This document shows positions 21,740 to 21,950 of a DNA stretch of 21,950 nt, piece after piece (position 1 is the first letter of the stretch; every line of letters begins with the position of its first letter). This DNA is from JAZNGX01 sp045576675. Lineage in GTDB: Bacteria > Bacillota > Clostridia > Monoglobales > Firm-18. Where the stretch lies: contig JAZNGX010000070.1 in the NCBI GenBank assembly GCA_045576675.1, positions 1-21,950 of the forward strand. Reading direction: 5' to 3'. The position numbers and the translations under genes were made by a program. Under the pieces are notes generated by a model. It was not told the origin of the DNA and did not search any database. It worked only from the letters and a program-made list of their open reading frames with translations.

Positions 21740-21950
21740 TGTGGAGTTATGATAAAAAATTACAATTCCCGATAAAAATTAAAAATACAAACCCAAAGCT
21801 TGCAAAGTTTATTATAAGTCAGTACGGGGGTCCTGATGGTGAATTGGCGGCATCTTTAAGATATCTGTCGCAAAGATATTCAATGCCATTTGATGTGGCA
21901 AGGGGTGCATTAACGGATATTGGAACGGAAGAGCTTGCTCATCTTGAAAT
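21739..21950 (+). CDS. cotJC: spore coat protein CotJC, manganese catalase family (partial)
   Basis: The first 70 residues are in the window; the gene runs off the right edge. MWSYDKKLQFPIKIKNTNPK and the ferritin-like helices with GGPDGELAASLRYLSQRYSM and TDIGTEELAHLE (metal-ligand Glu and the E-x-x-H pair) mark the manganese catalase fold. GGAGG lies 9 bases upstream of the ATG, inside cotJB. The family breaks down hydrogen peroxide with a di-manganese centre; CotJC is a coat component. Confidence 0.95.
   Translation, partial: MWSYDKKLQFPIKIKNTNPKLAKFIISQYGGPDGELAASLRYLSQRYSMPFDVARGALTDIGTEELAHLE

Overview
The window looks like a low-GC, spore-forming member of the Clostridia (Firmicutes). 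The reasons are an AT-rich background with strong GGAGG-type ribosome sites, a cotJA-cotJB-cotJC spore-coat operon at the right edge, rpsO-pnp gene order, a TPP-riboswitch thiamine salvage operon, and SwrC/AcrB-like efflux genes. Placement below class level is inference; nothing here fixes a genus.

Left third (1-9130), all on the minus strand. rpsO and pnp form a ribosomal-protein/RNA-decay pair with a strong promoter, a terminator hairpin between the genes and a long stem-loop in the pnp leader. A GIY-YIG protein and a lipid kinase broken by a one-base frameshift lie next. Upstream of them is a thiamine salvage operon read as promoter, TPP riboswitch, terminator, thiW, thiM, thiE, HAD phosphatase, thiD, cytX. 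It imports thiazole (ThiW) and hydroxymethylpyrimidine (CytX), phosphorylates both (ThiM, ThiD) and joins them to thiamine phosphate (ThiE). The lipid kinase overlaps the end of cytX and may ride on the same transcript.

Middle (about 9200-15390) is a compact integrated element of about 6.2 kb. A repressor gene and a tyrosine integrase run rightward. Two small DNA-binding proteins, a VapE-type primase/helicase-like replication ATPase and four small unknown proteins (a 49-aa coiled coil, a lipoprotein, a 217-aa coiled coil, a very acidic 73-aa protein) run leftward from a divergent promoter switch. A 58-aa winged-helix/excisionase-like gene sits near the left end. Just downstream of vapE are 8-bp iterons flanking an AT-rich core, which looks like the replication origin described for phage-inducible chromosomal islands. 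No capsid, terminase, relaxase or conjugation gene is visible. I read it as a minimal satellite-like island with an unassigned cargo. This is the most unusual part of the window.

Right third (15390-21950). An initiator tRNA-fMet gene with its own promoter and terminator carries an extra base in its T-stem. A tolC-like / membrane-fusion lipoprotein / RND permease efflux operon follows on the minus strand, with a palindrome over its promoter. Divergent from it is the cotJ operon, cut off in cotJC by the window end.
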